Shown here piece by piece: positions 1 to 10,803 of a DNA stretch of 64,000 bases. Within the stretch, counting starts at the first letter, position 1, and the number at the start of each line of letters is the position of its first letter. Origin of the DNA: Psococerastis gibbosa (Eukaryota > Arthropoda > Insecta > Psocodea > Psocidae). The stretch covers positions 6,014,001 to 6,078,000 of the forward strand of contig OZ020484.1 of NCBI GenBank assembly GCA_963971405.1, read 5' to 3'. The notes below the pieces were generated by a model, which ran no database searches, was not told the origin of the DNA, and saw nothing but the letters and a program-made list of their open reading frames with translations. A program made the translations under genes and the position numbers.

Positions 1-296
1 TTGACTGAACGCCATCTTGTAATCGTTGATTTTGTCGTAAAAACATGGCGGTAACCGTTATCGTAGATAATAATACGGGCTTTCGGTCAGATTTTATTTC
101 ATTTTTCTGCGACCAGCACTAATAACTGAGATATGAATTACGGTATTTGACGTTTTAGGAACTAAATGGCGCATCAACGAACTCGATCAAGACATTTGTT
201 AGATAAATTATAGTGCCAAGTTTCATCAAGATCGTATAATATTTACGGACGTTAGAGTGTTCCCTAAAATCGATATACATACATACATAGCCTACT
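1..296. other. no gene seen
   Basis: No coding signal, transposon domain or splice-bounded exon was recognised on either strand. If the fatty acid synthase-like gene continues, this is presumably intron, because its last visible exon ends at 782 on the minus strand. Confidence 0.4.
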
Positions 297-360
297 GTAT
301 ATATATATTATATGTGTATATATATTATATGTGTATATATATTATATGTGTATATATAGT
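297..360. repeat. 17-bp AT-rich tandem repeat
   Basis: The word TTATATGTG recurs at 308, 325 and 342, a period of exactly 17 bases. About three and a half units of an alternating AT sequence are present. No coding role is visible. Confidence 0.8.
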
Positions 361-781
361 TTATATGTATAACGGTTTGAATTGAATGGGGGGTGGTTTC
401 AGACTCATAAAATGAAAAGTTGTGAAGAAATTTTCCGGAAGTCGAGCGTTGGTCGCCGTCTCAATAGGTAGATGGATCTCCCCCTAAAATAAGTACAACG
501 TGAATTGCAAAGCTGTGCCCCACAAGGCGAAGTGTTTGAGGAGGGTGGGACGGCAGCTTAGCAGTAATAATTTAAAAGCTGCATGCATCCATGAGTGTTA
601 TTTAAGACGGATTTCCCCTTTTTATACATTTTTATGGAAATGGGGGGGGGGGGAGAAATGATACAATGCCCCCACCCCTCGTAAACTTATCATTACGCCA
701 CTGGTTGTTAGGCTTTTGTCCTTGGAGCTGTATTTTTCTTTTTATAACTTCCTCTGATTTTTATTTTTATTCATCACCTAC

Positions 782-973
782 ATGTTGGAATATTGCGGGA
801 AAGAGGTCGTCAGTTCTAGCGGACAGTAGAGCAAGTCTTGGTATCTCTTGTACAACAGCAGCTTTGGGCTTTTTGAATCCTTCGAGTATGCAATGGCCAT
901 ATACATTGCCAAACGAATAACTGTTGACGGCAATAAGTGAATCTTCGGGAAGCGTCCAATTTTCGTCAACAAC
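782..973 (-). CDS. fatty acid synthase-like gene, exon with ketosynthase C-terminal end
   Basis: A 64-codon open exon follows a good acceptor (TTACTTTCAG just right of 973) and ends before a probable donor GTAGGT at 781. It continues phase 0 from the exon at 5894-6124. The product matches the end of the ketosynthase domain and the start of the linker to the acyltransferase: VVDENW, then NSYSFGNVYGH where active enzymes have NSFGFGGxNVH, then a KKPKA segment and IPRLALLSARTDD, which aligns with the LPRL..SGRT stretch of animal fatty acid synthases. The glycine-rich loop is altered. A donor a few bases further left (GTGATG) is the alternative end. The following exons lie outside the window. Confidence 0.75.
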
Positions 974-1549
974 CTGAAAGTAACATTGAATTTGGGCTGT
1001 ATAGGGAATTCTGTGTTAAGCGGGTCTGTTGGACGCCGGAAGTGAGTAAGTAACGTGGGATAAAATGAGCTTTACTTCCTTACATATTGTACAATACAAT
1101 TATCCTTTATCCCCGTTTGGACACTAGAACACTGGTATACACTTTTCGATCCAATAAATAATATTTGAAGAAAAATTGGATCGTGTAATAGCAAAAATTC
1201 AAATTCAATCGAATATAACTTACTATTAAATTAGATCAACAATTTTTGTCAACAAACCAACGAACGGTGATTGCTACTGTAAGTTACATAGGCACGATTA
1301 GTACTAGTAACTTAGTAATATAGTAAAATCCGACAGAAAGTTTCATAATAGCGGCTGAATTTCATACAATTAATTAATGAATTGGGTTGAAATTTGCTAA
1401 TGATTGCTAGAATACGTCTTTAAACGTGTCTCCGAAACGAAACGGCTTTAGGACCCCAAGACTTTAATCTTCAACAATAGATTTTTCTCGGAGGGGTCGG
1501 AAAATTTTGCCTAAAAAAAAGTTTTTAAATACACATCAGTTTCTTCCGG
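974..1549. other. intron sequence, no feature recognised
   Basis: AT-rich sequence between the 782-973 exon and a Tc1 relic. I see no open frame with a recognisable product and no clear repeat. Confidence 0.4.
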
Positions 1550-2250
1550 TGCACGTCACGAGGAATAATTTCCCATAGGTTTTCAATGGGGTTGAGGTCA
1601 GGACCCGGTGGAGGGCAACGCAGAAGTCAAATTTTTTCCTTCTCCAGGTACTCTTTCACCACCTTTGATGTATGCTTGGGATCATTATTATGCGTTAAAT
1701 ATGACTTTATAGGGGCTTGTTGGAACAAAAGTGTCTCGAAATTGTCTCTAAGGGTGCCGCGATTCATAAAACAATCCGTAATTCCGGAGATGTAGCCTAG
1801 TATTCCAACTGCGAACCCCGAAATACAGGCATCATTGTTGCCCGGATATTCATCTTATCAAGTTTTTTACCAAAAGGTCTTCTAACTACCTTCATACCAA
1901 CCGATCCAAACAGATTGAACTTTGATTCATCCCTGAAAGTCACCAGTTTCCAGTCCTTTTCAGACCAATGGATATGGTTAAATGCGAATTTCGGCCGAGA
2001 CTTTATGTTCTTCCTCGATAGGCAAAACTTCTTTGAAGGGCGGAAACTCTTAAGGCCATTTCCTTTTCCATTTTTCCATTAGCTGAAGTATTACTGTCTT
2101 TACTGATTTTTTTTTTGGCTCCAGAAATTATAACTAGGCCCTATAGCCAAAATTTTCCGCAATACGCAACAGGGATTCCCGCGACACACTGAAAACACCG
2201 TTCTTTCGTACTTCGCTGGCGTTTTATGAGGACGAACTGCACTTTTTCAT
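1550..2250 (-). pseudogene. Tc1-like transposase relic
   Basis: Translating the minus strand in shifting frames recovers the three catalytic blocks of a Tc1-family DD34E transposase in the right order. WSEKDWKLVTFRDESKFNLF lies near 1925-1985 (first Asp), NDPKHTSKVVKEYL near 1640-1690 (second Asp), and PPPGPDLNPIENLWE near 1570-1620 (Glu). Several frameshifts and stops separate them, so there is no long ORF. Terminal inverted repeats were not found. The relic abuts the truncated LINE reverse transcriptase at about 2280, so it may have inserted into that LINE. Confidence 0.8.
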
Positions 2251-2279
2251 GCTTGGGGGATTAAAGCTTATAGGATTAT

Positions 2280-2589
2280 ATAGCTTTGCGGGACTAGTCT
2301 CTCTTCCAACACATCCCAGATTAAACTTCTCGGTATTCTATCATAGGCTTTTTCCAGGTCCACGAACAGAAAATGAACATGTTTTTTCTTTTCTCGATGT
2401 TTTTCTAGCTGAGTCCTTGCAATGTATATTCCATCTGTAGTTCCTCGACCTGGCTTGAATCCTAGTTGGTTTTTGGAGATGGGCTCTGAGTCTTCTCTCA
2501 ATCACCCTTTCCATCCACTTCATTGCATGGCAGAGCAGTTTTATAGGTCAGTGGTTGCCACAGTCATGCACATCGCCATTTCGTTTGTA
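2280..2589 (-). pseudogene. RTE-type LINE reverse transcriptase, downstream part
   Basis: The minus strand encodes the middle of a LINE reverse transcriptase: NQLGFKPGRGTTDG, then HFLFVDLEKAYDRIPR, the block with the first catalytic Asp. Upstream in the same element, GDVHDCGN-type sequence is broken by stops. It is the continuation of the LINE at 4511-5795, separated by the TIR element at 2590-4510. Coding similarity ends near 2280. The palm YxDD motif and everything 3-prime of it are missing here. Confidence 0.8.
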
Positions 2590-4510
2590 CTGTTCGCCCA
2601 GAAAAGTTTGCAAATGTACAATAGAATATCCCGTAATGCCTTCCCAAGTCCCGCCTCTCCATGTAAATTCCCTATGCTGCTGCATTTTCAAATCAGATAG
2701 AACTACTTTGCATGTGTTTGTATATACACAAAATTTATGAGGGGTTCCATTCCAAATTTAATGCATTAAGGTCACAAGTGGACACTGCTTATTTATTTAG
2801 CTAAAATTGTCGATGAGTTGCACTTTCTACGAATTTACGACTCCAATGTCAAAATTAAAATTAAAATTTTCGGAGTGTTAGTTAATTGTCTTCAACTACT
2901 GTAGAACCGTTAGTGGAATGGTTTTAGGGTTATCATCCAACAAAATCAAAGCGATATTTAATATTGTTAATATTATTAGTGCGTTTCTTGAATTTGAGAA
3001 ATGTTAAAAAAAACGTTCTTACTATAGCCTACTGTACACAATACGTGAAGAGCATTCAGACCACAGAAAAGAGTGGCAAGTGTTCCCAAAGGAAACAGGC
3101 CTAGTAAGAGGAAGATGAAAGGCCAAAGCAGTGAGACAAGCATCATTTCCGCATTAACCGTTTGGTAAGGCAAGCAAATTCACTAGCAGGCCCGAATGAT
3201 GATCTTATAAATCTTTGCGAACCATTTAAGGAGGAGGGGTGAAGTTGAAAGTTATATCAGTGATTTATTTTCAGATATGGTTCAATTCTGATATAAGTCA
3301 AGGAGTCCATCGAGGTATTAAATCAACAAGAATATAGAGGAAAAAAGACGTCAAGAATACTACGCGATCTCGACGAATGTGATGAAAATATGATAAGGAA
3401 CCATATAATTATGTATATTCATCCTAGAATGATTGCTGACTATTAAGCTTGGACACCCTGCGACAAGAAATACTAGAGCTTGATGGTCGTTACCAAATGT
3501 CCAAGGAGAGCTTCCGCGTATTTATCACTAGGCGTCTTCACTTTAGGTTAATTAACAATCTGTGTTCTGTAGTTACCATATATGAGAAGTAGTTTCGAGA
3601 GAAATGAATTTCAATTTGCTAGTATTAGTATTTTGGTCTGATAGATACAATATTTCTAAAGACTTCTCCATAATATAAAGAAATCAATGTAATCAATTAG
3701 TACTCGTATCAAAACTCATTGTGAAAATGTTTTTCTTGGTTAAGTTTTACGAAATAAAATGAAAAACACAACCAGTCGGTTGAGGAGACAATTATTTATT
3801 CACGCATCAGAAGTGCAGCAGAAACAATGAGGTCACAATTTCAATGCTGTGCAGTTGATTTAAGTTGTTTGACAAAAAACAACGTCTTGGTCGAGTCGCC
3901 ACGCACGCTTTCTTGGCGTTACAGGTATTTACAAGGAATCCGGAACGCCAGGTCTGAAGGAAAGCGCATTGTATACCTTGACGAGACCATTATTGGTGTG
4001 ATACACAGAGACTCTTTTCTGTGGCCTGAACGCTCTTAAGTTAACTTTCTACTTTCAAGTTGATCCATTTTATAACACAGTATGGTAAGAAGAAAATTTT
4101 ATAAATTTCTCGAATTCAAGAAACGCACTAATACTATTAATAACAATAAATATTGTTTTGATTTTGTTGGATGATAATCCTAAAACCATTCCACTAACGG
4201 TGCTACAATAGTTGAAGACAATTAACTAATATTCAGAAAATTTTAGTTTTAATTTTGACATTGGAGTCGTAAATTCGTAGAAAGTGCTGATCGACAATTT
4301 TAGCTAAATAAATAAGCAATGTCCACTTGTGACCTTAATGCATTAAATTTGGAATGGAACCCCCATAAGTTTTGTGTATACAAACACATGCAAAGTAGTT
4401 CTATCTGATTTGAAAATGCAGCAGCATAGGGAATTTACATGGTGAGGCGGGACTTGGGAAGGCATTACGGGATATTCTATTGTGCATTTGGAAACTTTTC
4501 TGGGCGACAG
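2590..4510. mobile_element. DNA transposon with about 430-bp terminal inverted repeats and TA target duplication
   Basis: The ends read CTGTTCGCCCAG... and ...CTGGGCGACAG, with TA on both sides (2588-2589, 4511-4512). Inverted arms of about 430 bp (2590-3025 and 4082-4510) match with scattered differences. Examples are the paired GGTGAGGCGGGACTTGGGAA block and the TTAATGCATTAA block. The middle holds a transposase fragment at 3827-4039. TA duplication and the YLDE motif point to the IS630-Tc1-mariner superfamily. The element sits inside an RTE-type LINE reverse transcriptase and interrupts its reading frame. Confidence 0.85.
3827..4039 (+). pseudogene. DDE transposase fragment (IS630/Tc1/mariner-like)
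   Basis: A 70-codon frame inside the TIR element encodes a segment ending ...GKRIVYLDETIIG. The hydrophobic strand followed by LDE is the first catalytic Asp block of DDE_3-type transposases (usually IVYLDETW). The rest of the transposase is not recognisable in the 1-kb core, so this copy is non-autonomous. The second and third catalytic residues were not found. The family call is inferred from this motif plus the TA duplication. Confidence 0.6.
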
Positions 4511-5795
4511 TATATGGGTACTACTGTGCTTTCACGCCACCGTGATGGGATTACTCCTTCTTTTAGTATCTGATTAAATAAATACATAATTCCTGCCTGA
4601 CGGTCGTTATTCAATGCTTTGTAGACTTCCATCGGGATTTCGTCCGGCTCTGCAGCTTTCCCACCGTGCATGTTTTACATAGCATCTCTCCACCTCTGAT
4701 AGTACTGGAACACCCTCTCCATTGGGTTCTACTGTCGGGAATGGGTTCCTTTAGTATCCATCGTTCATTATTCTATCGAAGTGCTCGGTCCATCTGCTTG
4801 CTATTTACCTAGATTAGGTATATCTGTTCAGTTCGTTAGCACTCTGCCCTCCTGGTTCTTCACGCACATAACAGCCTCGAAGTCTTGTTGAGCTTTCAAC
4901 CTGCTTTTCGCTATTTTGAAGATGCTCTTTTCTCCCTCTGGCGTGTCAAGTGTTTCGTACCACTCATCGTACGCCCTATTTCTTGCCCAACCAATTGTTC
5001 TGCGTGCACCCTTTTTAACTCGTTTGTACTCCTCTTTGGCTTCTAGTGACTTAGTATCTTGCCAATTTTTTTAAAGCATCTTTCTTTACTTTCAAAGCCA
5101 CTTGGACCTCGTGGCACCACCACCAAGTGTTCCTCAATGGTGCTCTGCCTCTTATTCTGCCCAGGACCGTTTCACTTGTCGACATGATTGCTGACTCTAG
5201 TTTACTCCATATTGGATCGATATCCAGGTCTTCGTTGTCATTCACTCTACCCAAGGCTTCATGGACGCTACTTGCGAACTCTGCTTTCTTTTCGCTCTCT
5301 TTGAGTTTGTGCCACTTAATTTTCGGGACAACGAGTCTTTCACCCTTCATTTTTCCCCTTATCACCATGTCGCACACCAGTAGTCTATGTTGATCGAAAA
5401 TGCTTATTCCAGGCATGACTTTGCAATCTACCACCGTTGTCTTGTGCTTCTGTCTCACTGATATGTAGTCGATACGGGACTTGTGCGGGCCACTTTTGTA
5501 CGTGAAGACGTGTTCTTCCCTTTTCATAAAGTTTGTGCTGGCTATCCATAGCTGGTGGGCTAGGGCCCATTGAAGCATCTTTTCACCTGCACGGTTTCTA
5601 GTCCCGTATACATGACCACCGTGTGCTTGCTCGTAGTTGCTTCCGTCTCTTCCTACGTGGCCATTGAGATCCAATGGCGATGTATTCCTCCACCGGTATG
5701 TCCCACATCACTTGGTCCTTCGTAGAAGGCATCTTTGTCCTCTTCACTGCATCCCCCTTGGGGTGCATAACCACAGAAAACATGTAACACAACTT
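4511..5795 (-). pseudogene. RTE-type LINE, endonuclease and reverse transcriptase N-terminal parts
   Basis: The minus strand carries a 207-codon open piece (5051-5674) of an apurinic endonuclease-like domain: DLNGHVGRDG, HGGHVYGTRNRAGE, a serine-rich strand and SRIDYISVRQKH, with DQHRLLVCDM near the domain end. Weaker sequence to 5795 extends the domain N-terminally (CGYAPQGGCSEEDK) in another frame. Leftward come WARNRAYDEWYETLDTPEGE and then the reverse transcriptase start (AAEPDEIPMEVYK, GVIPSRWRESTVVPIY). Multiple frameshifts make it inactive. The pattern matches RTE-clade LINEs. It lies about 100 bp downstream of the host exon at 5894-6124, inside the intron. Confidence 0.85.
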
Positions 5796-5893
5796 TGTCA
5801 GTCACTAAAATCTTACATATCCAAAATATTAACTACCTGCTTAATTAGCATAAATAGCCAAACCAACGAACGCTGAAAGGAAATACACTGTAC

Positions 5894-6124
5894 CTTTATT
5901 TGACCATTTATAAGCCCAGGAATCGCCCTGTTCGGAGTTTTGAAATGTTTGTTGGCAGGCACTTTGCCATGTTCGAGTGCGATGATTGCTTTGACAATGC
6001 TTATTAAATCGGCAGACCCTTCTGCATTACCTATGTTACTTTTAACACTTCCAACCATCAGTGGTGTTTTTCGATTGTTGGCTAGTACTTCGGTAACAGC
6101 ATTCATCTCTGCAGTGTCCCAATC
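5894..6124 (-). CDS. fatty acid synthase-like gene, ketosynthase exon with second catalytic-His position (Asn)
   Basis: A 77-codon exon, phase 0 at both ends, is bounded by acceptor TTATTTACAG and donor GTACAG. It starts DWDTAEMNAVTEVLANNRK and contains GSVKSNIGNAEGSADL, the block that in animal fatty acid synthases reads GSxKSNMGHxEPASGL. The Lys of KSN is kept, but the catalytic His (His331 in human FASN) is Asn. The block VPANKHFKTPNRAIPGLING matches the following conserved PN-HF-SPNP-IPGL region. It joins in frame to the exon at 23279-23517 upstream, across a 17-kb intron, and to 782-973 downstream. Confidence 0.88.
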
Positions 6125-6325
6125 CTGTAAATAAAAAAAATTGTGTGTGTCAGCATGATTGAAGTTTACTCCTCAAGTTCGATTGTCTAAACAGGCACAA
6201 AAAGCTTACTAGACTATGAAATCAATGGAACAACTTAAATAATTTATATATTTTTATTCGGTAAAGTATTATGCATCAAACATTTTGCAAAATTATATTT
6301 TATGTATCATAAGTGAATATAATAT

Positions 6326-6558
6326 AATTAGGATCAAAATGTAAAGTTTTTCTTTTTAAAAAATCAAATTTATTTTTCCCAAAGAATCTTACAAATAAAG
6401 AAGTAACTAATCGCTCGAGTTCTCGAGTATTACTGATGCCTGCATTGCTGCGCATTGCCGCCGGTTTAGTCTCCGTGCTGCCCGTGCAAGGCCAGGTCTG
6501 GTGGTGACTTTGCTGTCAGCACTATGGTTGCTGATATTTCGTCTTCTTTCACATAACT
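6326..6558 (-). repeat. 3-prime LTR of the gypsy/errantivirus-type element
   Basis: Direct repeat of 13486-13715. Read on the minus strand it begins AGTTATGTGAAAG and ends TCCTAATT. It is preceded in element orientation by a polypurine tract. It carries CGCCGGTTTA near 6461 where the other LTR has a shortened, altered version. Confidence 0.92.
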
Positions 6559-6570
6559 CCTCCCCCCTTA
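6559..6570 (-). other. polypurine tract of the gypsy/errantivirus-type element
   Basis: The minus strand reads TAAGGGGGGAGG immediately before the AGTTAT start of the 3-prime LTR. This is the expected place for the plus-strand primer of an LTR retroelement. The TAA also ends the env cytoplasmic-tail frame. Confidence 0.85.
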
Positions 6571-6732
6571 AGAGGGATGAACGTCCTCGTTCTTTATGTC
6601 GTCACTGTTACTGGTGTGTTCAAGGTGAATAATGGTTCTCGGCTTGCAGAATAGGTCGTGGAGGCGTTTTCGGAACCTAAGGGTGAAGAATAATGCCGCT
6701 GCCAAAATAATAAAACACGTGGTGGTAGTTGA
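6571..6732 (-). pseudogene. env membrane anchor and cytoplasmic tail, cut off by an in-frame stop
   Basis: Fifty-four codons continue in the env frame directly after the TAG at 6733-6735 and end at TAA 6568-6570. They begin with a Thr-rich stretch, then a hydrophobic segment (FIILAAALFF) followed by basic RFRKR and a short polar tail. This is the layout of a type I membrane anchor. The stop removes it from the ectodomain unless it is read through. Confidence 0.75.
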
Positions 6733-8148
6733 CTAGTGGATGACTTGTTGTAGATTCTCGAATGGTTTTGTTTCACTAAGTTCTTTTACTTCAGAAGTAA
6801 TTTCTTGTGGGTTGTTGAGGTGTTGGAGCAATAGTTGTACACTTTGATTTGTATTTAACGTAATCATGGTGGCTTTTGTTATGTTCATTTCGAAGGATGA
6901 CACGGTGAACGAGTAAGTGTATGGACCAATTATTATGCGATATTGAGAACTAAGGAGAAATATTCCTTGAAGAGTTTTTTGGTCTAGTAAACCGGTACAG
7001 TCTTCGATCACTTCACATGGTTCGTTAAACATAACTAGGAGTTGTCGATTTTTTAGTTCGTGCACTAATTTGAATTTATTAGACACTTTGGCGGTTTTAC
7101 CGGTAGTCGGAATTTCGGAGGAACACTGGTCTTGCGAGGGTTCTTTCGTGCAGAGGGTGATTTCATTAATGGGTACGCGTCCATCTTCAATCCACAGTTC
7201 GGAGTCACCAATTCGTATCAAGAACTTCTTCGGGGGTATGACAATGACGTCATCAGGATTTGGTGCTGGATATATACGAGTTAGGTTGGCAATGAAAGGC
7301 TTCAGGATTGGTATTTTTAGGAGAAAAGTGATTGTCTGATTTACTTCAAAAATCGATAGTTTAGATGCTTCTAATAATCGGAATGGGTGGAATTTGTCAA
7401 GCGGAAGTAATTGCTGTGGGCTGTAATTTTTTACCAAGTGTTTGCGAATTTCTAAGAGTTGTTGGAGGTTAATTATTTCTAAATTTGGTATGCTGACCAG
7501 TGACATACTTATTGTCCTTTCTATCATCAAGAGTGGTCTCAATGTATTCTGTGCTTGAAAGATTTCTGTTTGAAGGAGAGCTCTGAAGTCTCTGTCGGTG
7601 TTAAGGTTGTGTAGGTACTTTTTGGTTTGGTTCAAATTGCTGTTAATAATTTTGGTTTCATACGAAAATCTCTTACTAACATGATTAGTAAAGGAAACAA
7701 AACGATCTATTTTGTCGATTTCAGATTTTTGATTTGTGAAAAGTTTGTTTACGTTGTTATTAATCGTTTGTAAGTCGTCATCGTCGGGATTTCCTGTTAT
7801 AAATTTTATAGCTTTCCCCAGAACATTAACTAAGCCTCTTTTTTTTCGACTACGATTAAGCTTGTCTAACACTTGCCTTATTTCCCATAATTCTAATTCT
7901 AGATTTCCCCTTATATTATTAGTAATTATATCTTTTACCCCATTATCTTTAATTCTATCAAAGTTTCCTTTTAGGGTTAAATAGTTTTTCTTCAATTTTC
8001 GGGAGATCGATGTAGAAGAAAATCTATGATAGTGGTCTAGAATTCTGGAGTTGCCCATAGGTTCCTCAAAGTATCCATTAGTCCTCGTTTTCGTCACCTG
8101 AAGAGCTAGGCCCGGGTGATGGGGTACGAGCAACCTGTAAATTAACAT
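6733..8148 (-). CDS. env: errantivirus-type Env (baculovirus F-like) ectodomain, 471 codons
   Basis: An uninterrupted 471-codon frame lies between integrase and the 3-prime LTR, the env position of errantiviruses. A dibasic furin-type site RKKR at residues 101-104 is followed at once by GLVNVLGKAIKFITG, matching the cleavage site and fusion peptide of insect errantivirus Env and baculovirus F proteins. Downstream are helical segments and a Cys-containing C-terminal region (TLCTKEP, QDQCSSE, EPCEVIEDCTG). No clear signal peptide is visible at the chosen start, so the natural mRNA is probably spliced to an upstream leader. The frame ends in TAG just before the membrane anchor. Compared with pol, this frame is notably free of damage. 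Confidence 0.85.
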   Translation of the reverse strand: MLIYRLLVPHHPGLALQVTKTRTNGYFEEPMGNSRILDHYHRFSSTSISRKLKKNYLTLKGNFDRIKDNGVKDIITNNIRGNLELELWEIRQVLDKLNRSRKKRGLVNVLGKAIKFITGNPDDDDLQTINNNVNKLFTNQKSEIDKIDRFVSFTNHVSKRFSYETKIINSNLNQTKKYLHNLNTDRDFRALLQTEIFQAQNTLRPLLMIERTISMSLVSIPNLEIINLQQLLEIRKHLVKNYSPQQLLPLDKFHPFRLLEASKLSIFEVNQTITFLLKIPILKPFIANLTRIYPAPNPDDVIVIPPKKFLIRIGDSELWIEDGRVPINEITLCTKEPSQDQCSSEIPTTGKTAKVSNKFKLVHELKNRQLLVMFNEPCEVIEDCTGLLDQKTLQGIFLLSSQYRIIIGPYTYSFTVSSFEMNITKATMITLNTNQSVQLLLQHLNNPQEITSEVKELSETKPFENLQQVIH

Positions 8149-8366
8149 TATGTTGTCTCAGTCGTTTGATAGCTTTAGCGTGGGCAGTTGTTGGTTTGTT
8201 TTTCCCTGTTAGTCCAGTGGTTTTTCCGTCGGATTGATTTAGAACTTTTAGAACTGATTTAGAATTTTTTCGAAAGGAGGGTCTGTTTTCTTCGGCCTAT
8301 TTCTTTCAGCGTAAATCTCCTGATTTCCAAAGTCAGGAGGATCTTCTCTATTTTGGTTTAGTTTCT

Positions 8367-8850
8367 CTAATTGTTTCGTGGCTCGTTCCTCATTTCGAGA
8401 ATATACTTGATCATAAATGGGAGGATTTCGTTTTTTCGTTTTTGATTGTATTGTTCTAGTACTGTCATGTTAACATCAAAGTCTGTCAATTTTTCATAGG
8501 GCCCGTATAATAAATGAAAGGGTGAGTAACCTGTTCCCGAGTGGATTGACTGGATGTAAATGAGTATAGCTGAAGCCATTAGCGTGCATGGGAGATCGTG
8601 GGGGTTTCTGATTTTAAGGGTTCTTAATTTTTCCAAAATTGTGGAATGTATTCTTTCTATTGTGGAGTTGGAGCTGGGGTTGTTTACTGTAGTAATGTGT
8701 AGTTCAATATTATGTAATTTATAGAATTCCTCGAAAGTTCTATTTTTGAATTCCCTACCTTCGTCACATACCAATTTATTTGGATAAGTATGATGGCCAA
8801 AGAAATGTCTCAGTTTATTTAAGACTGTAAGCCCGGTCCCGTCTATTATT
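8367..8850 (-). pseudogene. integrase C-terminal part of the gypsy/errantivirus-type element
   Basis: A 135-codon piece (8367-8774) holds the integrase block VCDEGREFKN with the second catalytic Asp, and SNSTIERIHSTILEKLR with the catalytic Glu. It ends in a YGPYEKL-type region. The preceding bases to 8850 encode the adjoining VLNKLRHFFGHHTYPNK stretch in frame with it, but this is separated from the main pol frame by a frameshift near 8960. Confidence 0.85.
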
Positions 8851-10803
8851 TTATAAGCTTGTGCATATCATGTGGGAAGGGCAATGATAGTGAGAAATTT
8901 TGAATTTTGGAAGCTGAATGTATCTATGTGGATTACTTCGAAGGGTCTTTTTGCCAATAGCCCCCCCCCCTATTTTTTGGTTGTAAGGGTGCCGTTCGTA
9001 TTTAGAACGTAAGCACGTATCACACTTGTTTATGATTTGGGTGATTATATCTTTCATTTTTGGCCAGTAGTATTTTTGTTTCACATGAGCTAGAGTTTCG
9101 TTAATGCCATTATGGGTTTTGTCGTGGTACTCATAGATTATCTCGCGTTGACTATCGGGGTCGGTCACATCTAAACAACGGTTATTACTGATAACTATTT
9201 TTATGGAAGGGTTGAAAAGTGATTTGCACATTTCTATGAAACGTGCCCTTATTTTCTCGTCTTCGAAAAATACTCCGTATGATAAATCTGGTTTGATTGT
9301 ATCTTTCAAGAGTTCAGATAGGTTCTCATCGATGGCATTAGGATTGATGGTGATGACATGTGTATTTTTATTAAACGGTCTAGTAATACGACGTTTGAAA
9401 ATTTCGCCTAGTTTAAGATAAATTCTGTTTGGGAAAATATTTACCGGTCTCTCGGAGATTGGTAGACTTTTCCCATTATCGTCATTGGCGGAATGAATTG
9501 TTTGATTATCGTCAATGTCAGACTGGTTGTTGGGGTCCGGAGGAGATAGCTTTGGTGGGTCGTCTAAGGGAATGATATCGGGTGACAATGGGAGTAGGCG
9601 ATTCAGCGGAATATTGTCTGAGTCATTAAAGTTATCAGAGAGTGTACTGACTTCTCTTTGGGATTCAATTATCCTTTCTACGTCAGCATCAGTTATAGCG
9701 GGTATTTCGTCTATATTGGGAATTATGGAGGAGAGTTCGTCGATGATCTCATCGTCATGGATCTCTATTCGCGAGAGAGCGTCGGCTACGTAATTTTCTT
9801 TACCTTTTCGGTAGACTATATCGAAATTAAACTCATCTAACTTTAGTTTCCATCTAATCAGTCGGGAATTGGGTTCTTTTATCGTATATAGCCAAACGAG
9901 TGGATTATGATCGGTTTCGATAGTAAATTTCTGACCAAACAGGTCGAAAGTGTTTAGTGGATTGTTTCTTTCCGTAGAATTTAGCGTCCTGGAGTAGTAA
10001 GCTATAGGCTTACCGTTCTGAGATAAAACACTGCCTAGTGCGACATTAGAGGCATCTGTTAGAATAAATGGCTTCTTGAAGTCAGGATATGCAAGTATGG
10101 GGGCATTTGTCAGTAATTCTTTGCAAGTATGAAAAGATTTTACATATTCAGGGTCATTCACATTAATCTTTGATCCCTTTTTTAAGGCCCTGGTCATGGG
10201 AGCGACAGTTTGAGCGAAATTGGCAATAAAACGTCTGTAGTACCCAACTAACCCTAAAAGCGATTTTATTTCTTTAGTTGTGGTCGGAATAGGAATTTTT
10301 TCAACAGCTTCTATCTTTGTGGGGTTTGGTTTTATGCCATCCTGGGTGATGACGTGTCCAATAAAAGCGACGTCCTTGCACAGAAATTCTGATTTGTCTA
10401 ATAGGATTTTCAAGTTGCTATCCCTTAATTTTGGAAATACTAAACGGATTTGGTGGGGATGTTCGTCTAGGGATTTTGGGAAAACTACCACGTCGTCCAT
10501 ATATACGAAGCAACATTTGTAAAGCAATTCTTTCAGAAGGTTGTCCATAACCCTTCGGAAGGTTGCTGGGGCGTTTTTAAGACCAAAAGGCATCCGAAGA
10601 TATTCGTAATGGCCGTTGTTTACTGGGAAAGCTGTTTTTTCAACCGAACCTGGGTCCATTTCGATTTGGTGAAACCCCTGGGCTAAGTCTATGGTACTAA
10701 AATAATTGCATTTGCCTAAATTATCCAAAATTTCGTCTATCCGGGGGAGAGGATATTTGTCCTCGATTGTCTTTTCATTTAGTCTACGGTAGTCGATCAC
10801 CAT
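8851..10803 (-). pseudogene. pol: reverse transcriptase, RNase H and integrase N-terminus of the gypsy/errantivirus-type element
   Basis: A 650-codon frame. It starts inside the reverse transcriptase (VIDYRRLNEKTIEDKYPLPR), with LAQGFHQIEMD, the palm motif VYMDDVVVF near residue 117, and GLVGYYRRFI. RNase H follows (ILTDASNVALG, ETDHNPL, ADALSR), then a long acidic Pro/Asp-rich linker and the integrase zinc finger (HDKTHNGI, KCDTC). A run of ten C at about 8960-8970 coincides with loss of frame, so the last 30 residues are not native. The ATG is internal: coding similarity continues right of 10803 through in-frame stops. Confidence 0.9.

Noticed and set aside
297-360. CRISPR-like array
   Set aside because: The 17-bp units are contiguous AT-rich tandem repeats without spacers.
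2249-2700. Plus-strand frames of 61-92 codons
   Set aside because: They are antisense to the LINE reverse transcriptase and the TIR of the DNA transposon.
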